Part shown: positions 39,891 to 52,220 of the stretch, in pieces
Layout of the letters: each line of letters begins with the position of its first letter
Numbering within the stretch: position 1 is the stretch's first letter
Source: Pseudaquabacterium pictum
Lineage (GTDB): Bacteria > Pseudomonadota > Gammaproteobacteria > Burkholderiales > Burkholderiaceae_C
Direction of reading: 5' to 3'
Assembly: GCF_005403045.1 (NCBI RefSeq)
Contig: NZ_BJCL01000001.1
Location: 620,001 to 684,000 of the forward strand
Length of the DNA: 64,000 bases
Translations under genes and position numbers: made by a program
The notes under the pieces: generated by a model
What the model was told of the DNA's origin: nothing
The model's database searches: none
What the model saw: only the letters and a program-made list of their open reading frames with translations

Positions 39891-41086
39891 CCCAGTCGCG
39901 CCGCCAGATCCTCGCCCCGGAGGCTGGCATACCGCAGCGCCATCGCCAAGCTTGACCAGCCCATGATCCGCGCGATCTCCACATCGCTGAACACCCAGCG
40001 CCCGGCCGGATCGCGCAGCTCGAACCACCGGCAGGTGGCCTCGTGCCGCAGATCGTGCTCGGTGAACGCCGGCACGCCGGCATAGCGGAACAGCGAAGCG
40101 AAGCGCGCCGACAGGCGCCGCGTGGCTGGGTCCAGGTCTTCCGGCGTGCCCTTCCAGTACGGCCACAGCAGCCCCACGCGGCCGGCGCACCAGCTGGCCA
40201 GCGCATCACGCAGGTGGCGCTTCAGCGGCACCACCCGCGGCTTGATGGCGCCGCGCGTGCCCTTGCTGCCCTCCACCCGCAAGATGCCCTTGGCGGTGTC
40301 CACCTGGTCAGCGCGCAGGCGGTAGGCCTCGCGCAGGCGCAGCCCGGTGTCCAGGATCACGCTGAAGAACAGCTCGAAGGCCAGATCGGGCCCGGCGCCG
40401 GCCGCGCCCGTCCACGGCCGCTCGCGGTCGTCGCGCTTCACGCCGGCCAGCGCCTGGCGGATGGCGGCTTCCTCGGCCGGCAGCAGCCGGCGATCACGCT
40501 GCACATCGTGCCGTGGCGCCAGCGGCCGGCCCTTCACTGATCGGCCGGCCAGCTCGCGCTGCTCAGCCTCGGTGTACTGGCTGTAGCCCACCGGCAGCAG
40601 GCGCAGCGGGTTCACCGGCGCTGCGGCGGTGTCGCCGGCCTTCACGGTGCTGGCCAGGTGCCAGTCCAGCACCCTGGCCAGCGCGCCCACGCGCTTGCGG
40701 ATGGTGCCGGGCGCCTGGTGGTGCTTCATCTTCAGCTCACGCACCCAGGTGTCGGTCGCCCAGCGGTAGGTGACGGCGCTCACGCGCAGGCCGGCCAGCT
40801 CGGGCAGCATGGTGCCCAGCAGCTTGCTGTCGCTTGCCGTCAGGTGCGGGGCGCTGTTCAAGTAGCCGCGCACCACCGCCACCAGCAGCGGATCGTCGGC
40901 CGCGCGGGGCTCGCCAGCCATCAGCTCAGCCGGCACCACGCCGCGGTCCAGCATGGCGTCCATCTGCTGGCCGTAGCTGTCGGCCTCGGCCTCGGTGGCG
41001 AACGTGGCATAGAACGGCCGCGGCAGCAGCCGGTGCTTCACCCGCAGCTCGAACCGCGCGCCCCGTGGCCTGACGTGGTGGGACAT
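39887..41086 (-). CDS. int: Tyrosine recombinase integrase (399 aa)
   Basis: Catalyses integration into tRNA-Cys and, with an excisionase, excision. The catalytic domain shows 'LDTGLRLREAYRL' (Arg250), a Lys in 'VEGSKGTRG', 'HDLRHEATC' (His344, Arg347) and 'GWSSLAMALRYASL' with nucleophile Tyr386. The second His of the usual box is Trp (GWSS), which occurs in many phage integrases. The ATG at 41086 has a GGAGG site upstream, so I reject the longer start at 41176, which would run through the repeat region. The gene is 171 bp from attR. Confidence 0.93.
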   Translation of the reverse strand: MSHHVRPRGARFELRVKHRLLPRPFYATFATEAEADSYGQQMDAMLDRGVVPAELMAGEPRAADDPLLVAVVRGYLNSAPHLTASDSKLLGTMLPELAGLRVSAVTYRWATDTWVRELKMKHHQAPGTIRKRVGALARVLDWHLASTVKAGDTAAAPVNPLRLLPVGYSQYTEAEQRELAGRSVKGRPLAPRHDVQRDRRLLPAEEAAIRQALAGVKRDDRERPWTGAAGAGPDLAFELFFSVILDTGLRLREAYRLRADQVDTAKGILRVEGSKGTRGAIKPRVVPLKRHLRDALASWCAGRVGLLWPYWKGTPEDLDPATRRLSARFASLFRYAGVPAFTEHDLRHEATCRWFELRDPAGRWVFSDVEIARIMGWSSLAMALRYASLRGEDLAARLG

Positions 41087-41135
41087 GGGCACCTCCAGCG
41101 CAGATGCCACTCGACTGGACGGCCAACATGGTCCG

Positions 41136-41176
41136 CCTGCGGGTGGCATTGCCACCTCCTGCGGGTGGCATGCCAC
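41136..41176. repeat. Direct repeats between integrase and attR, possible arm sites
   Basis: CCTGCGGGTGGCATTGCCAC (41136-41155) and CCTGCGGGTGGCATGCCAC (41158-41176) are tandem copies differing by one base. Each contains the small palindrome GTGGCA-TGCCAC; a further TGCCAC is at 41105-41110. Such repeats near attP are where integrase and excisionase bind. Confidence 0.7.
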
Positions 41177-41206
41177 AGATTCTGACGGATTCCTGGGGCG
41201 GAAAGC

Positions 41207-41230
41207 AAAACGCCCCGAGGGTGCGGGGCG
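41207..41230 (-). terminator. Phage-supplied terminator downstream of tRNA-Cys
   Basis: Stem CGCCCC / GGGGCG (41211-41230) followed on the minus strand by TTTTGC. It lies 27 bp after the 3' end of the restored tRNA-Cys, replacing the host terminator at 1615-1638 that was moved away by integration. Confidence 0.8.
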
Positions 41231-41257
41231 TCTAAGTGCTTGTCGTTGCAGTGATTT

Positions 41258-41303
41258 CTTGGAGGCGCGATCCGGAGTCGAACCGGACTAGACGGATTTG
41301 CAA
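41258..41303. repeat. attR: attR, 46-bp repeat restoring the tRNA-Cys 3' end
   Basis: Perfect copy of 1649-1694. It provides the anticodon-to-CCA part of the functional tRNA-Cys at 41260-41333. Confidence 0.95.
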
Positions 41304-41333
41304 TCCGTTGCATAACCGCTTTGCTATCGCGCC
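41260..41333 (-). tRNA. tRNA-Cys (GCA)
   Basis: 74 nt including encoded CCA. Acceptor stem GGCGCGA / TCGCGCC, anticodon loop TTGCAAA (anticodon GCA), T-loop GGTTCGACTCC. The 3' half belongs to the phage attachment repeat, so the gene stays functional after integration. Confidence 0.97.
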
Positions 41334-41358
41334 ATGCCGGAAACCGGGCTCTCTGACA

Positions 41359-41384
41359 AAAACGGGAAGCCTAGGCTTCCCGTT
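41359..41384. terminator. Palindrome between tRNA-Gly and tRNA-Cys
   Basis: A 10-bp perfect stem ACGGGAAGCC-TA-GGCTTCCCGT flanked by A- and T-runs. It could act as a terminator in either direction or as a processing structure between the two tRNAs. Confidence 0.6.
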
Positions 41385-41391
41385 TCGAATT

Positions 41392-41467
41392 TGGAGCGGG
41401 AGACGAGTCTCGAACTCGCGACCTCAACCTTGGCAAGGTTGCGCTCTACCAACTGAGCTACTCCCGC
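41392..41467 (-). tRNA. tRNA-Gly (GCC)
   Basis: 76 nt with encoded CCA. Acceptor GCGGGAG / CTCCCGC, D-arm GCTCAGTTGGTAGAGC, anticodon loop TTGCCAA (GCC), T-loop AGTTCGAGACT. It precedes tRNA-Cys in the same orientation, probably one transcript. Confidence 0.97.
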
Positions 41468-41583
41468 AGGGCATCCAGTTGCCTGGATTCTTGCCTGCTT
41501 CGCTGCGCACTTGTTTTCGTGTTCAGCGAAGCTAGCATTCTAGGGGCGTTTGATGCGATCTGGCAAGCCCCTCGCAAAACTTT

Positions 41584-44013
<2,430 letters not shown>

Positions 44014-44129
44014 GAGGGGAACCTCTCTTTCTCAAACCGACATGGGGTTTGAGCGGGCGAATGCAAGGACGGGGGCGGCACGCTGGCCGGCAACCCCGCT
44101 GGCCTGGATCACAACGGCGACAGCGGCGC

Positions 44130-45401
<1,272 letters not shown>

Positions 45402-45493
45402 GTGTAGAGGTGTGCTTTGCTCAGGCGTTGGGGATTGACATCGATGATAGAGCAATCGCCCGCGGTGGCTTTCGCGACACCGCAGGCGGGTGA

Positions 45494-46102
45494 TCAGCCG
45501 CGCTTGGCGATCACCTGGTCGATCAGGCCATAGGTCTTGGCCTCTTCGGGCGACATGTAGTAGTCGCGCTCCATGTCGGCGGCGATCTTCTCGAAGCTCT
45601 GGCCAGTGCGGTCGGCGTAGATGCGGTTGAGCTGCTCGCGGGTCTTGAGGATCTCGCGGGCGGTGATCTCGATGTCGGTGGCCTGGCCCTGCGCGCCACC
45701 CGACGGCTGGTGGATCATGATCTTGGCGTTGGGCAGCGAGATGCGCTTGCCCTTGGCGCCGGCCATCAGCAGGAAGCTGCCCATGCTGGCGGCCATGCCC
45801 ATGCACAGGGTGCTGACATCGGGCTTGATGAAGTTCATCGTGTCGTAGATCGACAGGCCGGCGCTGACGCTGCCGCCCGGGCTGTTGATGTACAGGAAGA
45901 TGTCCTTGTCGGGGTTCTCGCTTTCCAGGAACAGCATCTGGGCCACCACCAGGTTGGCGGTGGCGTCATTGACCGGGCCGACCAGGAAGATGATGCGTTC
46001 GCGCAGCAGGCGGCTGTAGATGTCGTAGGCGCGTTCGCCCCGTCCCGATTGCTCGATGACGATGGGCACCATGCCCAGGGCTTGCGTCTCCAATGCACTC
46101 AT
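45494..46102 (-). CDS. clpP: ATP-dependent Clp protease proteolytic subunit ClpP (202 aa)
   Basis: Barrel-forming serine protease partner of ClpX. Contains '[15 protein letters not shown]', catalytic Ser106 in '[11 protein letters not shown]' and His131 in '[10 protein letters not shown]'. The length matches the family. It is downstream of tig, separated by a terminator, so partial read-through or its own promoter is expected. Confidence 0.98.
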   Translation of the reverse strand: MSALETQALGMVPIVIEQSGRGERAYDIYSRLLRERIIFLVGPVNDATANLVVAQMLFLESENPDKDIFLYINSPGGSVSAGLSIYDTMNFIKPDVSTLCMGMAASMGSFLLMAGAKGKRISLPNAKIMIHQPSGGAQGQATDIEITAREILKTREQLNRIYADRTGQSFEKIAADMERDYYMSPEEAKTYGLIDQVIAKRG

Positions 46103-46170
46103 GGTTGTCCTCGGATGATTTGACTGACTGCGCCGATTATGGCCCCCTGCACAGGGGCTTGCAGGCGATG

Positions 46171-46206
46171 AAAAAAGGGGCGCCGACCTGTCAGTCGTGC
46201 GCCCCC
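46171..46206 (-). terminator. Terminator after tig
   Basis: On the minus strand GGGGGCGCACGAC pairs with GTCGGCGCCCC, followed by TTTTTT. It lies 44 bp after the tig stop. A second stem, GCCGCCC...GGGCGGC (46219-46238), stands just before it without a T-tract. Confidence 0.8.
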
Positions 46207-46249
46207 GGTGGCCGCAGCGCCGCCCTCTGCAGGGCGGCTTCTGCAGCGA

Positions 46250-47557
46250 TCAGGCCGTCATCAGCTCGTCAAAAGGCAGGGCCTTGTCGACCACCTTGAC
46301 CAGACTCAAGACATGGGCGGTGACGTTGTTCTCGATCACCACTGCTTCCACCTCGGCCATGCGCTGGCGGTCCGACAGGTACCAGCGCATCACGTCGGCC
46401 GGCTTCTCGTAGCTCTGGCTCATCTCTTCGATGTGCGCCTGCAGCTGCTCGGGCTTGGCCTGCAGGTTGTTGGCACGCACCAGCTCGGCCACCACCAGGC
46501 CCAGGCGCACGCGGCGCTCGGCCTGCGGCTGGAACAGCTCGCTGGGGATCGGCGCCTTGTCGGCGTCCTTGATGCCGCGCTGCTTCAGGTCGTCACGGGC
46601 ATTGGCCACCAGGCGCTCCAGCTCGTTGTCGACCAGGGCCTTGGGCACGTCCAGCGTGGCCACCTTCAGCAGCGCGTCCATCGCGGCGCCCTTGTTGCGG
46701 CCCAGCACGCGGAACTTGACCTCGCGCTCCAGGTTCTTCTTCACGTCGGCACGCAGGCCGTCCACCGTGCCATCGGCAATGCCCAGGCTCTGGATGAAGG
46801 CTTCGGTCAGCTCGGGCAGGTTCTGGGCCTCGATCTTCTTCATCGTGACCAGGAAATCGGCTTCCTTGCCGGCCACGTCCTTGCCGTGGTAGTCCTCGGG
46901 GAACTGCAGCGGGAAGGTCTTGTTGTCGCCCACCTTCATGCCGCGCACGGCCTTGTCGAACTGCTCCAGCATCTGGCCTTCGCCGATGATGAACTGGAAG
47001 GCGTCGGCCTTGCCGCCGGAGAAGGTCTCGCCGTCGATCTTGCCCTCGAAGTCGATGGTGACGCGGTCGGTTTCGGCGGCGCCTTCGGCGGCCGGGCGCT
47101 GGGCAAAGGTGCGGCGCTGCTTGCGCAGGATGTCGACGGTGCGGTCGATCGCGGCCTCGGTCACCTCGCTGCTGAAGCGCTCGACTTCCACGGTGGTCAG
47201 GTCACCCAGGGTCACCTCGGGGTAGACCTCGAAAGTGGCGTCGAAGGCCAGCTGGCCCTCGGGCGCGCCTTCCTTGGGGGTGACGCGCGGCACGCCGGCC
47301 ACGCGCAGCTGGGCTTCGTTGGCGGCGCTGGCGAAGGCCTGGCCGATCTTGTCGTTCATCACCTCGCTCTGCACCGAGTAGCCGTAGCGCTGGGCCACCA
47401 CGCTCATCGGCACCTTGCCGGGGCGGAAGCCGTCGGCCTTGACGGTGCGGGACAGCTTCTTCAGCCGGGTCTCGATCTCGGCGTTGAGGTCATTGGCCGG
47501 GATCAGCAGCGTGATGCGGCGCTCGAGCTTTTCAAGGGTTTCGACGGTGACAGCCAT
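46250..47557 (-). CDS. tig: Trigger factor, ribosome-associated chaperone (435 aa)
   Basis: Peptidyl-prolyl isomerase and folding chaperone at the ribosome exit. The N-terminal ribosome-binding segment 'VKADGFRPGKVPMSVVAQRY' contains the GFRxGxxP signature. The PPIase part ('DRVTIDFEGKIDGETFSGGK' to 'FPEDYHGKDVAGKEADF') and a helical C-terminal domain follow. Length is typical; ATG 47557. Gene order tig-clpP-clpX-lon is conserved in proteobacteria. Confidence 0.98.
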   Translation of the reverse strand: MAVTVETLEKLERRITLLIPANDLNAEIETRLKKLSRTVKADGFRPGKVPMSVVAQRYGYSVQSEVMNDKIGQAFASAANEAQLRVAGVPRVTPKEGAPEGQLAFDATFEVYPEVTLGDLTTVEVERFSSEVTEAAIDRTVDILRKQRRTFAQRPAAEGAAETDRVTIDFEGKIDGETFSGGKADAFQFIIGEGQMLEQFDKAVRGMKVGDNKTFPLQFPEDYHGKDVAGKEADFLVTMKKIEAQNLPELTEAFIQSLGIADGTVDGLRADVKKNLEREVKFRVLGRNKGAAMDALLKVATLDVPKALVDNELERLVANARDDLKQRGIKDADKAPIPSELFQPQAERRVRLGLVVAELVRANNLQAKPEQLQAHIEEMSQSYEKPADVMRWYLSDRQRMAEVEAVVIENNVTAHVLSLVKVVDKALPFDELMTA

Positions 47558-47583
47558 GGGGGACTCGCTGGAAAGGTTGGGGC

Positions 47584-47670
47584 TGGTGCGCGGGGCCGGA
47601 CTCGAACCGGCACGCCCGTGAAGGCGTCAGGACCTAAACCTGGTGCGTCTACCGATTTCGCCACCCGCGC
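47584..47670 (-). tRNA. tRNA-Leu (UAG)
   Basis: 87 nt including CCA, with the long variable arm of class II tRNAs. Acceptor GCGCGGG / CCCGCGC, D-arm GGCGAAATCGGTAGACGC, anticodon loop TTTAGGT (TAG), T-loop GGTTCGAGTCC. One A-C mismatch sits at the base of the anticodon stem. It is just upstream of tig. Confidence 0.96.
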
Positions 47671-47743
47671 GGGAAATCTCTGAGGGCAGCAGGCCCGCAC
47701 GACCGGGTGCAGGCCCGCCGGACACGCCGGAAAACCGGCGATT

Positions 47744-50700
47744 CTAGCCCGCTGCCACTGCCGGGTCGGCCGGGTCTTCCCGCCGCACGCGGAACCATGC
47801 CGCATACATCGCCGGCAGGGCCAGCAGCGTCAGCGCGGTGGCCACGATCAGCCCGCCCATGATGGCCACCGCCATCGGGCCCCAGAACACGCTGCGGGTG
47901 AGCGGGATCATCGCCAGCACCGCGGCGGCGGCCGTCAGCACGATGGGCCGGAAGCGGCCGACCGTGGCCTCGACGATCGCGTCCCAGGCCGGCAGGCCGT
48001 GGGCGCGGTTCTGCTCGATCTGGTCGATCAGGATCACCGAGTTGCGCATGATCATGCCCATCAGCGCGATCACGCCCAGCAGCGCCACGAAGCCGAACGG
48101 CCGGTTGAACAGCAGCAGCGCCGCCGCCACGCCGGCAATGCCCAGCGGCCCGGTCAGGAACACCAGCATCGCCCGCGAGAAGCTGTGCAGCTGCAGCATC
48201 AGCAGGGTGAAGATGATGAACAGCATGATCGGCATGCCGGCGACGATGCTGCCGGTGCCCTTGCTGCTCTGCTCCTGCGCGCCGGCGATGCGGATGTCGT
48301 AGCCTGGCGGCATGCTCGCCTTCAGCGCCTGCAGCTGCGGCCAGATTGCCTGGGTGACGGTGGGGCCTTGCACGCCGTCGATCACGTCGCCCTGCACGGT
48401 GATGGCGTACTGCCGTCCCTCGCGCCACAGCACGCCCGGCTCCCAGGCCAGGTCGATCTTGGCGATCTGCGTCAGCGGGATGCTGCGGCCGGTGCTGGTG
48501 GGCACGAAGGCATTGCCGATGTCGGTGAGCACGTTGCGCTCGTCCAGCGGCTGGCGCAGCACGATGTCGATGAGCTTGTCGCCCTCGCGGTACTGGCCCA
48601 CGGTGGTGCCGCTCAGGCCGCCGCGCGAGCCCTGGGCGATGGACTGGCTGCTGACGCCCAGCGCACGGGCCTTGTCCTGGTCGATCTGCAGCCGCAGGGT
48701 CTTGATCTGCTCGTTCCAGTTGTCGTTGACGCCGCGCATCGCCGGGTGGCCGGCCAGGATGGCCTTGACCTGGTCGCCGTACTGGCGCACCACGGCACCA
48801 TCGTCGCCCAGCACGCGGAACATCACCGGATAGTCCACCGGCGGGCCGTTGGGCAGCACCTTCACCCGGGCGCGGGCTTCCGAAAACTCTTCGGCCAGCA
48901 GCGCCGGCAGCTTCTGGCGGATGCGCTCGCGCGCGGCCAGGTCCTTGGGCAGCAGGATGGCCTGGCTGGCGTTGCTCTGCGGAAAGATCTGGTTGAGCGG
49001 CAGGTAGAAGCGCGGCACGCCGGCGCCGATCCAGAAGGTGACGCTCTGCAGGTCAGGCTCCTTCATCATCCTGGCCTCGAAGCGGCGGGCCAGCGCCTCG
49101 GTCTCGCGCTGGGTGCTGCCCTCGGGCAGCCACAGGTCGACCAGGATCTCGGGCCGGCTGGAATCGGGGAAGAACTGCTGCTGCACCTTGCCCAGCGCAA
49201 AGATGCCGCCGCCGAACAGCGCCAGCGTCAGCGCCAGCGTGATCCAGCGGTGGCGCACGCAGGCACCCACCAGCTGGCGGAAGCGTTCGTAGAACGGCGT
49301 GTCGAACAGCTCGTGCGGCGTGCCGGTGGTCTGCTTGCGGGTGTGAAGCAGCCAGGCGCCCAGGTAGGGCACGAAGTACACTGACACCACCCAGCTGATG
49401 ACCAGCGCCGCCGAGGTGACGGCGAAGATGGCGAAGGTGTATTCACCCGTCACCGACTTGGCCATGCCGATGGGCAGGAAGCCGGCCGCGGTGATCAACG
49501 TGCCGGTCAGCATCGGCATGCTGGTCACCTCGTAGGCGTAGGTGGCGGCGGCCTTCTTGTCCCAGCCCTCCTCCAGCTTGCGCACCATCATCTCCACCGC
49601 AATGATGGCGTCGTCCACCAGCAGGCCCAGGGCGATGATCAGGCTGCCCAGGCTGATCTTGTGCAGGCCCACGCCCCAATAGAACATGGTGATGAAGGTG
49701 ATGGCCAGCACCAGCGGAATGGTGATGCCCACCACCAGGCCGGGCCAGATGTCGATGCGCAGCGGCCGGGTGTGCAGGCCCAGGCTCAGGAAGCTGACGG
49801 CCAGCACCACCACCACCGCCTCGATCAGCACCTTGACGAACTCATTGACCGATCGGGTGACGGCGGCCGGCTGGTCCTGCACCTGCTCCAGCGTGATGCC
49901 GGCGGGCAGGTCGGCGCGCAGTTGCGCCACCCGCACCTGCAATGCCTTGCCCAGGTCGACGATGTCGCCACCCTTGGCCATCGACACGCCCAGCGCGATC
50001 ACCGGCTTGCCCTGGTGGCGCACCTTCACCGCCGGCGGGTCGATGGTGCCGCGGCGGATGTCGGCGATGTCGCCCAGGCGCAGCGTGCTGGCCTGGCCGG
50101 TGGCGGGGTTGATGGCGCGGATCGAGAAGCGCTTGAGGTCGTCCACCGAGCGCAACGCCCCCTCCACCCGCACCTGGAAGTTCTGCGTGCCGGCGTCCAG
50201 CAGTCCGGCGCCCTCCACCGTGTTCTGCGCCGCCAGCTGGGCGATCACCTGGTTCATGTCCAGGCCCAGCGCCGCCAGCCGCTTCTGCGAGATCTCGACG
50301 AAGATCTTCTCCGCCTGGGCGCCGAACACCTCCACCTTGGCCACATCGCGCACCCGCAGCAGCTGGGTGCGCACCTGCTCGGCGAAGACGCGCAGTTCCT
50401 CGTCGCTGAAACCGTCGGCCGACAGCGCGAAGATGCTGCCGTAGACATCGCCGAAGTCGTCGTTGAAGACCGGCCCGATGACGCCCTGCGGCAGCGTGCT
50501 GCGCATGTCGCCGATCTTCTTGCGCACCTGGTACCAGGTGCCGGTCACGTCCTTGGGCGGGGTGCTGTCCTTCAGCTCCAGCAAGGTCAGCGATTCGCCG
50601 GGCTTGGTGTAGCTGCGGATCACGTCGCTGTTGGGCACCTCCTGCAGCGTGCGCTCGATCTTGTCGGTCACCTGCTCGGCCATCTGCTGGGCGGTGGCGC

Positions 50701-50896
50701 CCGGCCAGAAGGCCTGCACCACCATCACCCGGAAGGTGAACGGCGGGTCCTCGTCCTGGCCCAGCTGGAAGTAGGCCGCGAAGCCCAGCACCATCATCAC
50801 CACCATCAGGTAGCGGGTCAGGGCCGGGTGCTCCAGCGCCCAGCGCGAGATGTTGAAACCGGAGGGCTGGCTGCCCGGGGTCGGCGTGCTGTGCAT
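47744..50896 (-). CDS. RND efflux transporter, inner-membrane pump (1050 aa)
   Basis: Proton-driven HAE1/AcrB-superfamily pump. It has twelve expected membrane spans: TM1 near residue 30, clusters near 340-560 and 860-1040. The proton-relay region 'LIIALGLLVDDAIIAVEMMV' contains the Asp pair in TM4. Two large periplasmic loops (45-335 and 570-860) carry porter-like beta-alpha elements. It lies 8 bp after the adaptor gene, forming a two-gene operon without an outer-membrane channel, so it may borrow a channel encoded elsewhere. Substrate unknown; the sequence resembles the MdtC/VexF-like group only in general. Confidence 0.93.
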   Translation of the reverse strand: MHSTPTPGSQPSGFNISRWALEHPALTRYLMVVMMVLGFAAYFQLGQDEDPPFTFRVMVVQAFWPGATAQQMAEQVTDKIERTLQEVPNSDVIRSYTKPGESLTLLELKDSTPPKDVTGTWYQVRKKIGDMRSTLPQGVIGPVFNDDFGDVYGSIFALSADGFSDEELRVFAEQVRTQLLRVRDVAKVEVFGAQAEKIFVEISQKRLAALGLDMNQVIAQLAAQNTVEGAGLLDAGTQNFQVRVEGALRSVDDLKRFSIRAINPATGQASTLRLGDIADIRRGTIDPPAVKVRHQGKPVIALGVSMAKGGDIVDLGKALQVRVAQLRADLPAGITLEQVQDQPAAVTRSVNEFVKVLIEAVVVVLAVSFLSLGLHTRPLRIDIWPGLVVGITIPLVLAITFITMFYWGVGLHKISLGSLIIALGLLVDDAIIAVEMMVRKLEEGWDKKAAATYAYEVTSMPMLTGTLITAAGFLPIGMAKSVTGEYTFAIFAVTSAALVISWVVSVYFVPYLGAWLLHTRKQTTGTPHELFDTPFYERFRQLVGACVRHRWITLALTLALFGGGIFALGKVQQQFFPDSSRPEILVDLWLPEGSTQRETEALARRFEARMMKEPDLQSVTFWIGAGVPRFYLPLNQIFPQSNASQAILLPKDLAARERIRQKLPALLAEEFSEARARVKVLPNGPPVDYPVMFRVLGDDGAVVRQYGDQVKAILAGHPAMRGVNDNWNEQIKTLRLQIDQDKARALGVSSQSIAQGSRGGLSGTTVGQYREGDKLIDIVLRQPLDERNVLTDIGNAFVPTSTGRSIPLTQIAKIDLAWEPGVLWREGRQYAITVQGDVIDGVQGPTVTQAIWPQLQALKASMPPGYDIRIAGAQEQSSKGTGSIVAGMPIMLFIIFTLLMLQLHSFSRAMLVFLTGPLGIAGVAAALLLFNRPFGFVALLGVIALMGMIMRNSVILIDQIEQNRAHGLPAWDAIVEATVGRFRPIVLTAAAAVLAMIPLTRSVFWGPMAVAIMGGLIVATALTLLALPAMYAAWFRVRREDPADPAVAAG

Positions 50897-50904
50897 GGCC
50901 GGGC

Positions 50905-52032
50905 TCAGCGCGACGCGGCGGGGGCGGTCGTGGCGGCCGATGCTGCAGGCGCGGGTGCGGCGCCCGGCTCGGCATACCAGCGCACCTTCTGGCCGGGGGT
51001 CAGCGTGTGCACGCCGGCGGTCACCACCGCCTGGCCGGGCTGCAGGCCGCCGGCCACCACCACCAGGTTGCCGTCGGCACCGGCCACGGCGATGGGCTGG
51101 GGCTTGACCGTCATCGCGCTGCGGTCGACCAGCCAGACGCTGGTCTTGCCACCCTGCTCGAAGACCGCGGTCATCGGCAGCTTGACCACCCCGGGCACCG
51201 GCGGCATGGCCACCAGCACGGTGGCGGTCTGGCCCAGGCGCAGGTCGGTGCGGCCGATGTCGGCGCGGACGAGGAAGGTGCGGGTCACCGGGTCGGCGGC
51301 GGCGGCCACCTCGCGCACGGCGGCCGGCTGGGTGGCGGTGGCGCCCCAGGGCTTGAGCTGCAGCGCACCGGGCTTGCCCAGCGCGGCGCGCATGTCGGCG
51401 GCGCGGTCCTCCGGGACGCTGAAGACGGCATCGCGGGGGCCATCGTGCGCCAGGCGCAACACCGGCGCGCCGGCGCTCAGCACCGTGCCGGGTTCGGCAT
51501 CAACGGCCACCACGATGCCGGGCACCTCGGCCGTCAGCACTGCATAGCCGGCCTGGTTGGTCTGCAGCCGCGCCTGGGCGATGGCCTGTTCGGCCTGGCT
51601 GCGGGTGGCTTTCAAGGCGGCCTCGCGCCGCTCCAGCTCGACACCGCTGATGAAGCCCTGCTCGCGCAGCGTGACATAGCGCTTGAACTCTGATTCGGCG
51701 AAGGCCAGCTGGGCCTGGGCGGCGTTCAACGATGCGCGCGCGGCATCCTGGCCCAGGCGCAGGTCGCCCGGGTCGATCTCGGCCAGCGCCTGGCCGGCCT
51801 TGACCACGTCGCCCACGTTCACCATGCGCTTGACCAGCTTGCCACCGACGCGGAACGACGGCCGGCTCTCGGCCCGGGCCCGCACCTCGGCCGGGTACTC
51901 GTGCAGCAGGTTGGCGCTGCCAGCCTGCACGGTGAGGGTGCGCACCGCGCGGATGGGCTCGGGCGCCGGTTCGGGCTTGCTGCAGGCAGTCAGCAACAAC
52001 ACGGAAACCAGGGGCAGCAGGACAAGGCGCAT
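50905..52032 (-). CDS. RND efflux periplasmic adaptor lipoprotein (375 aa)
   Basis: Membrane-fusion protein linking the pump to an outer-membrane channel. 'MRLVLLPLVSVLLLTACSKP' is a lipoprotein signal with lipid-modified Cys17. The lipoyl/barrel halves flank an alpha-hairpin of about residues 90-160 ('LNAAQAQLAFAESEFKRYVT'). The ATG at 52032 is chosen because it starts exactly at the signal peptide; the longer frame upstream runs through the regulatory region. It is the first gene of the pump operon. Confidence 0.93.
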   Translation of the reverse strand: MRLVLLPLVSVLLLTACSKPEPAPEPIRAVRTLTVQAGSANLLHEYPAEVRARAESRPSFRVGGKLVKRMVNVGDVVKAGQALAEIDPGDLRLGQDAARASLNAAQAQLAFAESEFKRYVTLREQGFISGVELERREAALKATRSQAEQAIAQARLQTNQAGYAVLTAEVPGIVVAVDAEPGTVLSAGAPVLRLAHDGPRDAVFSVPEDRAADMRAALGKPGALQLKPWGATATQPAAVREVAAAADPVTRTFLVRADIGRTDLRLGQTATVLVAMPPVPGVVKLPMTAVFEQGGKTSVWLVDRSAMTVKPQPIAVAGADGNLVVVAGGLQPGQAVVTAGVHTLTPGQKVRWYAEPGAAPAPAASAATTAPAASR

Positions 52033-52094
52033 GGGCACGGACCGGTGGATGGAGCGGGGGCGTGCCGTGGACGGCAGGCTGTCTGCAGCCAGGC

Positions 52095-52116
52095 TAATGA
52101 CTGACTGGTCAGTAAT
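52095..52116. promoter_or_regulatory. TetR-type operator between efflux and hpn operons
   Basis: The core is ACTGAC-TG-GTCAGT, a perfect dyad within TAATGACTGACTGGTCAGTA. It resembles operators of AcrR/TetR-family repressors of RND pumps. It lies 63 bp before the adaptor start and 105 bp before hpnC. No TetR gene adjoins it in this window. Confidence 0.7.
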
Positions 52117-52220
52117 ATAGAAGTCCCGCCGGCGGCTGTCAAACCATGGTCGCGGCCCGCCCGAGGCCCATCGGCGGCGGTCCGACCGGTGCTGTCCGCG
52201 CAGCCCCGACAATCCGCGCC

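Larger units (their letters stand above)
1649..41303. mobile_element. Integrated temperate phage (HK97-capsid siphovirus type), about 39.6 kb
   Basis: The element is bounded by a perfect 46-bp direct repeat (1649-1694 and 41258-41303) that covers the 3' part of a tRNA-Cys gene. It carries an integrase next to attR, a repressor/Cro switch, replication genes, a full packaging, head and tail set on the minus strand, and an early operon on the plus strand. The large genes show no frameshift or obvious break, so it may be inducible. The head proteins (HK97 capsid, ClpP-like protease, portal) plus a tape measure and tail-tip protein predict a non-contractile tailed virion. No recognisable endolysin was found. 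Confidence 0.95.

Noticed and set aside
41521-41583. Hairpin AGGGGC...GCCCCT downstream of lon as terminator
   Set aside because: Only 6 bp of stem with a 19-nt loop and no T-tract on the minus strand.
45402-45806. Longer N-terminal extension of clpX
   Set aside because: The extension is the shadow of clpP; ClpX proteins start at the 'MADKKG' type sequence used here.
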